Position numbers and translations under genes: made by a program. The notes under the pieces are model-generated. The model saw nothing but the letters and a program-made list of their open reading frames with translations. It was not told the origin of the DNA and searched no databases. A stretch of DNA of 64,000 nucleotides from Ascidiaceihabitans sp029251465 (GTDB taxonomy: Bacteria; Pseudomonadota; Alphaproteobacteria; Rhodobacterales; Rhodobacteraceae): positions 186,001 to 250,000 of the forward strand of contig NZ_CP170633.1 in NCBI RefSeq assembly GCF_042932805.1, read 5' to 3'. Positions 1 through 8,598 of the stretch are shown piece after piece. Within the stretch, counting starts at the first letter, position 1. Each line of letters starts with the position of its first letter.

Positions 1-2980
1 GCTTGTATGCGGTAGAGGCGTCATTTTCGACAACGGCAAGGAATTCTTCGGCACCAATGCGCAAGCACGTCAGATCGGTTTTTGCCCGCATGTCGAGCGC
101 GCGTGGTTCATTGCGGATCAGGCCCAGTTCGCCAATCAGTTTACCCGGACCGCTGGTGGCAATCAACGTGTCGTCGCCGTCTTTTTTGGGCAAGAGCAAG
201 TCCGCTTCGCCTTGGATCACCAGATACGCCCCATCGGTGGGATCATCGTTTTTGTGAAACACATAATCGCCGGGTTCGGCAGAGTACCAGCGTGCGCCAA
301 AGGCAAGCAGGCGCAATTGTTTGCGATCCAGACCGGAAAACAGATCGGTCTGTTCTATCGCGCGCAATTTGCGGGCCAGATCGGCGCTGACTGTGCTGTC
401 TGCGGCATCGTCGATTTGGGCATCATCCGTGCTAAGGCGCCCCTGTTTCATTTCGAAATGCAGATCAAAGCTGGTGATGTCCGCAAAGGACGGAGCCAAG
501 CAAATGATCGTGGTCTCGGGCAGAACGGCGCGCAGATTGGCGTGAATGTTGCTTTGCGCCTGCGCGTCGTAACTGGACAAAACACTGTCGAGGATCAGGA
601 CGTGAGGGCGTTTGATTGTTGCACGGCTGACGGCCAGCGGTTCGGCAAACATTGCGGGCACATTCGCGCCGCCACGTGGGATCGGCAGATCAAAGATCAG
701 CGCCAGAACCAGCCCGTTCAGGTCTGCGTCCTGCAAAACGTCGGCCACTGTGCGGCGCAGATCGTCGCCTCTGGATCCAGAGCCGTCTGACACTTTGCCA
801 AACAACGCGTTTTCCATCACGCTTAGGCCTGCGACTGGCTGGTCGTCGACCAAGGGCGTGAAAAGATCCTTCATGCTGGCTTGCAATGCGGGGCCGTGTT
901 CGCGACGCATGTCCAGCACGCGGGCGACGATTTCGTCCGGAAATGCAGGGCCGATTTTCTCGGCAGAGATCACGAAGGGCACGGCCAGCAGTTGTGCTTT
1001 TTCCCGTGTGTCGAGGGTCTTGGCGTCACGGAACTTTGTGATCAACGCCGAGGCGTCCTCATAGGCGGTAACCTCAAAACCCAGCTTGCGAAACAAGGGG
1101 TGATCGGTGCCGTCGGATCCAAAGATTTGGCGCAGCATGTCAACGGTGTCGACTGCAAGCTGAAGCAGGTCATCTTCTAAATTCAGACTTGCCAGCAGGT
1201 CCATAAAATCGGTTTGCGTGGCCAAAACATCAGCCGTTATGGGCGTGCGCGGGGTCGCGTACAACAGGTTGTCGGCGACCGGCAGGGCGGGGTTGTATTC
1301 GGATGGATTAAACCGCCACGCATGCTGTGACAGGCCCGCAGCATCAAGAGCGGCGGTAACTCTGGGTCGCAGATCAACCAACCGCGCGGCCAGTTCCGGA
1401 TGGGTGTTTGGATCGAATTTCTGATCTAACCCACGACGGAACAATGCATCGCCACTGCCCATGCCGGTGATCAGTTGTAACCACCAATCGCTGAGTTGGG
1501 CGGGGTCGTCGACGCCGGCCCCTTGGGGGTTCAGCCACTCGGCCTCTAGCATGTCGGAGCTGTTGCCGGCACGCAGCGTTTCTTGGTGCCCGTCCGTGGC
1601 GGCAGGTGGATCAATGGGTTGGAATTTTAACGGCATCATCACGTTGTCGCCGAAGCTGCCCATGAACATCACCGGACGTGACGTGGCATGGCCGATCCGC
1701 GTGGCGATCGTGGCTTGGTGCATCTTGGTGATGTCTTGGCCTGCGATGCTCAGCGTGCCGCTCGAGGGCATAACTTCGCGGGTTAACAGCTCTGCTAAGG
1801 CGCGCCGGTCCTCGTCGCTGGGCGCTGTGATCGCGATGGTGCTGGCGGCCGGAAAGGCAACGTTCAAATCCTCAAGAACCGAATTTCCTTCTTCGTCGCG
1901 CACACTGATACCGCTGAGGGTGATGTCACCGATCAGCGCCGGAATTTCGCCAGGATCCGTGTCAAACAGCGTCGTGTCGATCATGCCGGTCGGGGCAAAG
2001 CGTTCGGTGATCGTGTCCCAGCGCAACGACATGTCCTGGGATTGGTTGTAATACGCCAGCAGTTCTTTCCAAGGCGACGACAAATCCTTGTACGCAGCGA
2101 GAGCGGCGACCAGAGCGCCAACAGTGATTTCGCCTTTGATCGCCAGATAACCACCAAGCGAAAAGAAGAAAAACGGGGTCAGTTGGGTGATGAAGTTGTT
2201 GGTGAACTTCATAAAGAATTTCTTTTGGAAAATCTCGAACCGGATCGCATAAAGCCGGCCCAGACGATCTGAAATCATCGCCATCCGGTAGCGCCAGCCG
2301 CCGTTGGTGCGCAATGCACTTGCGCCTGCCGCGCCTTCGCCAATCTCGGCGGCCAAAGCCCGAATTTGAACAACCCGTTTTTTGTTCAGCTGGTTGATCT
2401 GCTTTTGCATTTTTGGGATGATCCACGCCTGCAACGGGATCAGCGCGCAGGCGGCAATGCCAAACGCAAAACTTTGGAAAAACAAGAAGCCTAGAATGGT
2501 TAACATCTGTCCGGCTTGCAGCACAGGTTGGGCGACCGCATCCCCCATCAATCCGCCCATGGGTTCGGATTCTGACGTGACCATCGACACCAATTCGCCT
2601 TGGCTGGTGCGTTCGAAATAGGGTGCCGGAAACCGCAAAATTCGGGCGATCAGGGTGTAGCGGAAGCGGCGCAACAAGCGTTCAGCAAGCACACCCTTCA
2701 TCGTGTTGATCCGCATCTTCATAATGCCATGGGCAAAGACGGCCAACAGGAACAACCCACACAGCACCATCAAAAAAGTGATCTGCCCCATTTGGTAGCC
2801 ATAAACGGTAACCTGATCGGCACCAGCCCCGATGGCGTCATTGATGATTCGTTTGGGCAGTTCAAGGGTCAGGTAAAGCAGGGGAAACAGGGTTAACGTC
2901 ACCACCAGCAAAATCAGCTGATCGCGTTTGGAGTACTTCCAGATAAAGGTGAAAAGCGAACGTTCTATGGGGCGGTCCAG
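1..2980 (-). CDS. ABC exporter-like membrane protein with degenerate ATPase domain and C-terminal cyclic-nucleotide-binding domain (partial, runs off left edge)
   Basis: One open frame runs from 2980 to the window edge (about 993 residues, C-terminus missing). Residues 1-330 form a type-1 ABC exporter membrane domain (opening IERSLFTFIWKYSKRDQ) with several hydrophobic segments. The nucleotide-binding domain that follows is degraded. The Walker A position (about residues 384-393) reads ITAPSDEDRR with no GxxGxGKS. The signature position reads VPAMF in front of AEPLAVSRA. Walker B is HVLILDS (Asp798, then Ser instead of Glu). The switch region reads IICLAPS without His. About 290 extra residues separate Walker A from Walker B, and the phrases VADNLLY and VMENALFG look like two copies of the same ABC sub-motif. 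The last visible part is a cNMP-binding fold (GKLIGELGLIRNEPRALDMR). An in-frame TGA at 2984-2986 leaves only CTG (2980) or ATA (2983) as a start near the conserved N-terminus; I chose CTG. Transport substrate unknown. Confidence 0.85.
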   Translation of the reverse strand, partial: MDRPIERSLFTFIWKYSKRDQLILLVVTLTLFPLLYLTLELPKRIINDAIGAGADQVTVYGYQMGQITFLMVLCGLFLLAVFAHGIMKMRINTMKGVLAERLLRRFRYTLIARILRFPAPYFERTSQGELVSMVTSESEPMGGLMGDAVAQPVLQAGQMLTILGFLFFQSFAFGIAACALIPLQAWIIPKMQKQINQLNKKRVVQIRALAAEIGEGAAGASALRTNGGWRYRMAMISDRLGRLYAIRFEIFQKKFFMKFTNNFITQLTPFFFFSLGGYLAIKGEITVGALVAALAAYKDLSSPWKELLAYYNQSQDMSLRWDTITERFAPTGMIDTTLFDTDPGEIPALIGDITLSGISVRDEEGNSVLEDLNVAFPAASTIAITAPSDEDRRALAELLTREVMPSSGTLSIAGQDITKMHQATIATRIGHATSRPVMFMGSFGDNVMMPLKFQPIDPPAATDGHQETLRAGNSSDMLEAEWLNPQGAGVDDPAQLSDWWLQLITGMGSGDALFRRGLDQKFDPNTHPELAARLVDLRPRVTAALDAAGLSQHAWRFNPSEYNPALPVADNLLYATPRTPITADVLATQTDFMDLLASLNLEDDLLQLAVDTVDMLRQIFGSDGTDHPLFRKLGFEVTAYEDASALITKFRDAKTLDTREKAQLLAVPFVISAEKIGPAFPDEIVARVLDMRREHGPALQASMKDLFTPLVDDQPVAGLSVMENALFGKVSDGSGSRGDDLRRTVADVLQDADLNGLVLALIFDLPIPRGGANVPAMFAEPLAVSRATIKRPHVLILDSVLSSYDAQAQSNIHANLRAVLPETTIICLAPSFADITSFDLHFEMKQGRLSTDDAQIDDAADSTVSADLARKLRAIEQTDLFSGLDRKQLRLLAFGARWYSAEPGDYVFHKNDDPTDGAYLVIQGEADLLLPKKDGDDTLIATSGPGKLIGELGLIRNEPRALDMRAKTDLTCLRIGAEEFLAVVENDASTAYK

Positions 2981-3050
2981 TATTCAAAAGTAAAAGTCAG
3001 CGACTCGTAATTTAGGTTAACAAGCCCACTCTAAACCTATCAATTGATTT

Positions 3051-3070
3051 GCGCATCCTGTTTGATGCGC
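3051..3070. promoter_or_regulatory. Perfect inverted repeat in the divergent promoter region
   Basis: GCGCATC and GATGCGC are perfectly complementary 7-base arms around a 6-base centre (CTGTTT). The repeat ends 30 bases before the GTG start of the DUF3307 gene, in the 120-base gap between it and the divergent ABC-like gene. It could be an operator or an mRNA leader hairpin. No T-tract follows, so it is not a standard terminator. Confidence 0.4.
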
Positions 3071-3100
3071 TAGATTAAAGTTGCACTGAAAGGACCACCT

Positions 3101-3490
3101 GTGACGCCAGCGATCCAGACGCTTTTGATTTTGCTTATCCTGCTGCAAGTCAAACACATGTTTGCGGATTTTTTTCTGCAGACACCAAAGATGCTGGCAG
3201 GGCGCGGGCAATACGCGCACATGGGCCGCGCGCAACATGCTGCGATCCACGCGGGCGGGTCTGCGATTGCGTTGGTCGTTTTGGGCGCGCCAAGCCCCTT
3301 TATTGTGGTGTTATGCGTGCTGGAATGGGCGGTTCACTATCACATCGATTGGGCCAAAGGCGCGTATTCAGATCGGTCCGGGCATGGACCAGCAGAGGCG
3401 GGGTATTGGCGCACATTTGGCGTTGATCAATTGCTGCACCAGCTGACCTATGTGGCGATGATTTGGGCCTGCGCGGTCTATGCGCTGTAG
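3101..3490 (+). CDS. DUF3307 family membrane protein
   Basis: This 129-residue hydrophobic protein starts at GTG 3101 behind an AAAGGA ribosome-binding sequence. The N-terminus (LLILLILLQVKHMFADFFLQT) followed by conserved His, Asp and Gln residues (HMFADF, HIDWAKG, FGVDQLLHQLTY) is typical of the DUF3307 family, with about three membrane segments. The family has no assigned biochemical role. The gene is monocistronic: a divergent ABC-like gene lies to the left and a convergent beta-galactosidase operon to the right. A perfect inverted repeat sits just upstream. Confidence 0.8.
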   Translation: MTPAIQTLLILLILLQVKHMFADFFLQTPKMLAGRGQYAHMGRAQHAAIHAGGSAIALVVLGAPSPFIVVLCVLEWAVHYHIDWAKGAYSDRSGHGPAEAGYWRTFGVDQLLHQLTYVAMIWACAVYAL

Positions 3491-3573
3491 GCTTTGAACG
3501 CTGCAAAGTTTCGCAGGCGGGCAACGACCCGATCACCGGTTTGCCGATCTGCAATGTAGGATGATCGCGTCAT
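3478..3573 (-). CDS. Candidate 31-residue basic peptide coupled to the GH42 gene
   Basis: An ATG at 3573 overlaps the GH42 stop in an ATGA arrangement, the same coupling used between other genes of this operon. The frame encodes 31 residues (MTRSSYIADRQTGDRVVAR, then LRNFAAFKAYSA) and stops at TAG 3478, overlapping the end of the convergent DUF3307 gene by 13 bases. It has no recognisable domain. It may be a real last cistron, the remnant of a longer gene, or chance. The only support is the coupling and the clean frame. Confidence 0.3.
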   Translation of the reverse strand: MTRSSYIADRQTGDRVVARLRNFAAFKAYSA

Positions 3574-5486
3574 AAAACGCGTTTGCCTGCGTCCCATGCC
3601 GCAACACCACAGGCGGCGATTTCGCAGCCCTGCCACGTCACCGGATGTGCTGCGTAATTGATGGCAAAGGTTCGCGTTCCGGCCTGACGCACGCGCAGCC
3701 CGTGGGCCAAGTGCTGCATCTGAACGCCACTGGCCTCGCATCCCATTGCGACGACGCGATCCCAAAGCGTTTCATCGGGCCATGCGCCCAAATACCAAAA
3801 ATTGCCTTCATCGCTTAGAACCGTGGTTGCGTTTTCGGTTTTCAACAACGGGCTTTCGACATTGGCGAGCCGTTCTTGCCAGTGCACAACGTGACCACCG
3901 CCGACCACCGGTCGTTTGTGATGTGGCGGCAGGCTTTCGTGCAGTTCAATCTGCGATGTCATGCCTGCAATTGATGGCGTCCCACTGATCGGGATCGACA
4001 GTTCGTCCGTCACGGTGGCGCTGCGCGGGCCAATGATGACCTGTGCATTTGCAACCTCAAGAGCGGCATAAAGCGCAGGTTCACAGCCTGCCAAGCCGGG
4101 GGCGAGCACCAGTTTGTAACCGTCGAATTCACGCGCTGAACTGGGCACGATATCGATGGACAAACCGGCGCGGCGTAGCGCGCGGTAGGCATCGAACGTC
4201 AGCCGGAAATAGTCGAAATCAGCGCCTTGAGGTTGCGTGCTCCATGCCCAATCGGACGGGTAATCAAAGACCAATGCGACATCTGCGCGGGTCTGTTGTA
4301 CGGCCCCCATCGTGGCGATTTCGTCAGCGACTTCCTTGGCTTCGGCCAATGCGGGTGCGGCCACATCGTCAGGGCGCAGCAGGCCTGCGTGATTTTGTTC
4401 TTGGGCAAACGGCGCTTGGCGCCAGCGGAAATAGCTGACGACTTCGGCCCCATGCGCAATGGCCTCCCAGCTCCATAACCGGACCATGCCGGGTAGGGGC
4501 GCGGGGTTGTAGGGGGCCCAATTCACCGGACCCGGTTGTTGTTCCATCACCCACCAACGCCCACGTCCGACAGCGCGGTACAGATCGTGGTGAAACGCCT
4601 GCATGTCAGGATCGCCTTGCTGCAAATACGTAGATTTATGCACGTCTGACGCCTCTAGCCGGTCCGACAAAAAGCCAATCGGGTAGCTGTCCCAGCTGGC
4701 GACATCCAGATCCGCACCGACGTCAAAGTGATCAAAATCCAGCACGCGCCCCATGTAGTTGTGGATCAAGGGCGTGTCCGTCAGCCCGCGCAAGACATCC
4801 ACTTGGGCGCGGTTGAACGCGACAACTTGGTCAGAACTGAACCGCCGGAACGCCATCACATGCGCGGGGTTTGGTTCTGTGACGGTCAGGTTGGGCGCGT
4901 CAATCTGGTCAAAACCGTCGTACTCCATCGACCAAAAAACATTGCCCCATGCTGCATTTAGGGTCTCGATTGTGTCATAGTGGGATCTAAGCCAATCGCG
5001 AAAAGCTATTGTTGCGGGTATTGAATAGCTGAGGGTGGTGTCGTGGCAACCATATTCGTTGTCGATTTGCCAGCCGTGGATGTGCGGATTGCGCCCGTAT
5101 CTTTCGCCCAAAATTTGCGCAATGCGTTGGCATTCTGCGATGTAGGGGCGGTGGGAAAAACAATAGTGGCGGCGTGACCCGAATTTGCGTGGATTGCCTT
5201 GCGCGTCCACGGCCAACATGTCGGGGTGTTTGTCCAGCATCCAGCGTGGCGGCGTGGCGGTTGGCGTGCACATCACGACCTTCAATCCAGCCTCGCCCAG
5301 CACCGTGATTGCCTGGTCCAGCCAGTCGAATTCGAATTGATCCGGCTTGGGTTCAATCCTGCTCCAGGCGAATTCCCCGATGCGCACCCAACTGATGCCA
5401 GCGTCGATCATGCGGGCGGCGTCACGTGCCCACAACGCCCTGTCCCAGTGTTCGGGATAGTAGCAAACCCCAAGCGCCGGGATCAC
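3570..5486 (-). CDS. Beta-galactosidase, glycoside hydrolase family 42
   Basis: The product is 638 residues, normal for GH42. It begins GVCYYPEHW, the family's conserved start of the TIM barrel. The general acid/base Glu is in WQIDNEYG (about residue 140) and the nucleophile is the Glu of WWVMEQQPG. PTATPPRWM and HYCFSHRPY are also GH42 landmarks. A trimerisation-like domain and a beta-sandwich C-terminus follow. There is no signal peptide, so it should act in the cytoplasm on imported galactosides. It is the last large gene of the galactoside operon and its start overlaps the lactonase stop by four bases. Confidence 0.93.
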   Translation of the reverse strand: MIPALGVCYYPEHWDRALWARDAARMIDAGISWVRIGEFAWSRIEPKPDQFEFDWLDQAITVLGEAGLKVVMCTPTATPPRWMLDKHPDMLAVDAQGNPRKFGSRRHYCFSHRPYIAECQRIAQILGERYGRNPHIHGWQIDNEYGCHDTTLSYSIPATIAFRDWLRSHYDTIETLNAAWGNVFWSMEYDGFDQIDAPNLTVTEPNPAHVMAFRRFSSDQVVAFNRAQVDVLRGLTDTPLIHNYMGRVLDFDHFDVGADLDVASWDSYPIGFLSDRLEASDVHKSTYLQQGDPDMQAFHHDLYRAVGRGRWWVMEQQPGPVNWAPYNPAPLPGMVRLWSWEAIAHGAEVVSYFRWRQAPFAQEQNHAGLLRPDDVAAPALAEAKEVADEIATMGAVQQTRADVALVFDYPSDWAWSTQPQGADFDYFRLTFDAYRALRRAGLSIDIVPSSAREFDGYKLVLAPGLAGCEPALYAALEVANAQVIIGPRSATVTDELSIPISGTPSIAGMTSQIELHESLPPHHKRPVVGGGHVVHWQERLANVESPLLKTENATTVLSDEGNFWYLGAWPDETLWDRVVAMGCEASGVQMQHLAHGLRVRQAGTRTFAINYAAHPVTWQGCEIAACGVAAWDAGKRVL

Positions 5487-6328
5487 AAGATCACCTGATA
5501 TTCAGGCAGACCGGTGCCGACACCTTGCGCCACAAACGTCATGCCATCGTTTGGCCCAGCATCTAGACCGACAGCCGCCGACGTTACGTACAGCGTGGTC
5601 AAATCAGGGCCGCCAAATGCCGGACAGGAGGCTTGTTTTGCGTTAATCTCAACGGCTTTTAGGAACGTGCCATTGGGTGAATAGACGGCGACCCGTGACG
5701 CGCCCCACTGCGCCACCCACATATTTCCACCGGCGTCTGTTACTGCCCCGTCAGGGTTTAGTCCCTCTTCGCGTAGATCCAGAAACACTGTCGATGCGCC
5801 CACAGGCCACCCGTCAACGGCGTCCAAATCCTGACGCATGACGCGGCGTGAATGCGTGTCCGTATAGTAGGCGCAGCTGCGATCAGGCGCGAAACAAATC
5901 GCGTTTGACACCGTGATCGAGGTGAAAAGCGTGCGCAGCTCACCCTTGTAAAAACGGCTGATAGAGCCTGCATATTTCTCAGCGTTCTTGCCCATCGATC
6001 CGATCCAGAAACCGCCCCAAGGGTCCGCGCGCCCGTCGTTTGACCGGGTGACAGGGTTGTCTGCCTCTAGCGGTGTGATCAATTCGCGCGCGCCTGTTTC
6101 CAGCGAAAATCGCCATAGGCCCGTCTCTGATGCCATCAACAGCGTATCGCGGTCGACCCAGCCCGCGGCCGAGCAATGTTCATCAAAGTGCCATTCATTT
6201 GTGGTATCGTCGCTTCGTGTCAGCAGACGTTTTCCAAGAATATCGAACCAGTAAAGCTGCTGGCGCACAGGGTGCCACAACGGTCCTTCGCCCAGCTCGC
6301 AGATGCGATCATCAAAAACCGTGCTCAT
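5483..6328 (-). CDS. SMP-30/gluconolactonase-family lactonase, probable galactonolactonase
   Basis: This is a 281-residue six-bladed beta-propeller enzyme of the SMP-30/LRE family. Metal-site residues are visible as Glu in ELGEGPLWHP, Asn in SNDGRADPWGGFW, and Asp in LNPDGAVTDAGGNMW. Family members hydrolyse aldonolactones. Sitting between the KDPGal aldolase and the beta-galactosidase, it most likely opens D-galactono-lactone made by a galactose dehydrogenase; gluconolactone or arabinonolactone remain possible. It overlaps both neighbours by four bases (ATGA), indicating translational coupling. Confidence 0.88.
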   Translation of the reverse strand: MSTVFDDRICELGEGPLWHPVRQQLYWFDILGKRLLTRSDDTTNEWHFDEHCSAAGWVDRDTLLMASETGLWRFSLETGARELITPLEADNPVTRSNDGRADPWGGFWIGSMGKNAEKYAGSISRFYKGELRTLFTSITVSNAICFAPDRSCAYYTDTHSRRVMRQDLDAVDGWPVGASTVFLDLREEGLNPDGAVTDAGGNMWVAQWGASRVAVYSPNGTFLKAVEINAKQASCPAFGGPDLTTLYVTSAAVGLDAGPNDGMTFVAQGVGTGLPEYQVIL

Positions 6329-6930
6329 GATGTTGCCGCCTTGTATGCCGCGACGATTTCGGTGGCGTTTTTAGCAACGTCAGACACGCTCATTCCCGGT
6401 TTGAAGATCGCAGAGCCGAGGCCGAAACCATCGGCACTTGCCGCGATCCATTCCCCAAAGTTTTCGGAGCCAGCACCGCCAACAGCGTAAACTTGGGTGC
6501 CTGTTGGCAAAATGGCCCGCATGGCTTGCAAACCCGACGGGCCTGCCATCGATCCGGGGAACAGTTTCAGCCCGTCAGCGCCTGCGTGCAGGGCGGCAAA
6601 CGCCTCGGTCGGGGTGAAAACGCCGGGCCAACTTTGCAGACCCTTGGCCTTTGTGTGGCGGATGACGTCGGTGTCGCAATTGGGGGAAACAACCAGTGTT
6701 CCACCAGCGCGCGCCACCGCATCGACATGGTCGCACGTCAGCACAGTTCCCGCACCAATCACGGCACGATCCCCAAAGGCCGTAACGATTTTTGCGATGC
6801 TATCGAACGGGTCAGGCGAGTTGGTCGGAACCTCAATCGTGGTGATGCCAGCATCGATTAAAACAGACGCGATATCAACAGCTTCGCTAGGTTTCAGCCC
6901 ACGTAAAATTGCGATGATAGGAAGGGTCAT
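6325..6930 (-). CDS. dgoA: 2-dehydro-3-deoxy-6-phosphogalactonate aldolase
   Basis: This 201-residue class I KDPG/KDPGal aldolase carries the Schiff-base Lys in GLKLFPGS and begins LPIIAILRGLKPSEA, the usual family opening. The conserved Glu (TTIEVPTNSPDP) and Pro/Asn substrate residues (VVSPNCDTDV) are present. It would split KDPGal into pyruvate and glyceraldehyde 3-phosphate. The KDPGal assignment over KDPG rests on the adjacent and coupled KDGal kinase gene (four-base overlap) and on the galactosidase context. Confidence 0.92.
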   Translation of the reverse strand: MTLPIIAILRGLKPSEAVDIASVLIDAGITTIEVPTNSPDPFDSIAKIVTAFGDRAVIGAGTVLTCDHVDAVARAGGTLVVSPNCDTDVIRHTKAKGLQSWPGVFTPTEAFAALHAGADGLKLFPGSMAGPSGLQAMRAILPTGTQVYAVGGAGSENFGEWIAASADGFGLGSAIFKPGMSVSDVAKNATEIVAAYKAATS

Positions 6931-7823
6931 GTGGTCTCCTTGATCTGGCGATACGCGGCCTGAAGCCCGGCCAAAGTCATGCGTTCTACATCGGCGATTG
7001 TGGCGTGAACACCTTGCAGCCGCAACGCGTCACTGTAGGCTTTTGCCAGCGCATCCGCCCCAAGGATTGCCACGTTTTGACCAAGCCAAAACGGGCGTGC
7101 TGCCCCCAATTCTGCCCCGATCAACAATCCGGACAGACGGGCGCGCGCGGTATCTTTGCTTTGTCCATGCAACAAGTCGCGGGCACGTAGATTGAACAGG
7201 TATGCGGCAAGCCGTTCGGGGCGCGAAAGCGTGTCTGAAACGGCCTCCTCGAACGCTTGGGCATCCCACCCTTTGGCGTCAACCGAGTGGCGCAGCACCG
7301 ACGCGCCAGAGAGCAGATTGAACTGTTCGCCGGTCATAAATGTCTGGAAACTGACAACTTCACCCGCACTGACATGGACCCATTTTGTATGCGTGCCGGG
7401 CAGGCAAATGACGCCGTCCCAGTCGGTGTTCAGAGCAAGGAAACCGGCGATCTGGGTTTCTTCGCCGCGCATGACATCCGCAGGTTTTTCCTGCTTTAAA
7501 CCGCCGATCACGTGGACGCGCAGGCGGGGGTCGATGCTGGCGGCCAGCACGACGCCATTGGCGATGGGCGTGCACGGAACCGCGCTGTAGGGGGCCTCGA
7601 CCCAGCCTTGGCGCGCGCCGACCATGCCGCAGGCAATCACGGGCGTTGTGTCACGCAGCCAAGGGTCAATCAACGCCAGCAACGCAGCCTCGAACTGGTC
7701 GCGATCCAGCTGGGCCATGCCCGCGTCAGATTTCGCGGTGTCGACAACGCTGCCGCCTTTCATCGCCCAGACCCGCAGGTTGGTTGTGCCCCAATCGGCG
7801 GCGATCCAATCGGCGCGCGTCAT
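6927..7823 (-). CDS. dgoK: 2-dehydro-3-deoxygalactonokinase
   Basis: The product has 298 residues when started at ATG 7823 (MTRADWIAADWGTTNLRVW), where the ATG shares a base with the TGA of the upstream dehydrogenase; the open frame extends 13 codons further but without family similarity. DWGTTNLRVW is the phosphate-1 motif of the DgoK sugar-kinase family and CLPGTHTKWVHV is a second signature. It phosphorylates KDGal to KDPGal for the aldolase encoded next. Confidence 0.92.
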   Translation of the reverse strand: MTRADWIAADWGTTNLRVWAMKGGSVVDTAKSDAGMAQLDRDQFEAALLALIDPWLRDTTPVIACGMVGARQGWVEAPYSAVPCTPIANGVVLAASIDPRLRVHVIGGLKQEKPADVMRGEETQIAGFLALNTDWDGVICLPGTHTKWVHVSAGEVVSFQTFMTGEQFNLLSGASVLRHSVDAKGWDAQAFEEAVSDTLSRPERLAAYLFNLRARDLLHGQSKDTARARLSGLLIGAELGAARPFWLGQNVAILGADALAKAYSDALRLQGVHATIADVERMTLAGLQAAYRQIKETT

Positions 7824-8593
7824 CAGCCTGTCACCACGGTGCCGCCATCGACGACCACGCATTGGCCGGTCATCATCCGGCTGGTTTTTGAGGCGAGAAA
7901 CAGAACCGCATCGACGATGTCTTGGGGATCAAGATGTTCTTTCAGACACTGTTTTTCGAGATGTGCGGCCAAGGCATCTGGTGTCGCCCATTTGTCCATT
8001 TGTTTGGGCGTCAAAACCCATCCCGGGGCCAGTGCATTCACGCGGATTTTGTCAGGCCCCAATTCGCGCGCCAAGCTGCGAGACATTGCCGTGATGCCGC
8101 CATTTGCCGTGGTGTAGGCCGTGTAACCCGCACCGCCCATCATGTAGCTGATCGAGCTGAAGTTGATGATTGATCCAAAGCCGGCTGTCTGCATTTGGCG
8201 TGCCGCTTCTTGGCACGAAAAAAAGTAGCTTTTGAGGTTAATGGCTTGCATCCAGTCCCAGTAATCTGTCGTGACTTTGTCCAGCTCGTGGCGATCATCG
8301 TTGGCCGCGTTGTTGACCAAAACAGTGATGGGGCCGTGCACCTTTGATGCTTGTCGCATCGTTTTTTGCAAATGCTCCGTGTCGGTAATGTCGCCTTGCA
8401 GGAATAACGGCGCGCGGCCGTGTTTCATCTCCATTTCGGCGACAAATTTTGACGCATCTGAACGGCCGATAAAGGCGACGTTTGCGCCTTGGCCCATGAA
8501 CCCGTCCGTGAGGGCCGCGCCAATGCCGTTGCCGCCACCTGTGATGTAGACGGATTGCCCCGAAAGGTCGTGGAATGTCGCGGTTTTGGTCAT
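7823..8593 (-). CDS. SDR-family dehydrogenase, probable galactose/aldose dehydrogenase, with Asn at the catalytic Lys position
   Basis: From ATG 8593 the product has 256 residues. The cofactor motif GGGNGIGAA, the NNAAN segment and INFSSISYM (Ser) are those of classical short-chain dehydrogenases. The usual YxxxK is replaced by YTTAN: the codon at the Lys position is AAT, followed by GGITAMSRSLARELG, which aligns the Asn unambiguously. The gene lies five bases after the GH4 gene and is coupled to dgoK, so oxidation of galactose to its lactone is the expected role, but this is inferred from context only. The Asn substitution may indicate altered chemistry or a family-specific variant. Confidence 0.82.
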   Translation of the reverse strand: MTKTATFHDLSGQSVYITGGGNGIGAALTDGFMGQGANVAFIGRSDASKFVAEMEMKHGRAPLFLQGDITDTEHLQKTMRQASKVHGPITVLVNNAANDDRHELDKVTTDYWDWMQAINLKSYFFSCQEAARQMQTAGFGSIINFSSISYMMGGAGYTAYTTANGGITAMSRSLARELGPDKIRVNALAPGWVLTPKQMDKWATPDALAAHLEKQCLKEHLDPQDIVDAVLFLASKTSRMMTGQCVVVDGGTVVTG

Positions 8594-8598
8594 GGTCG

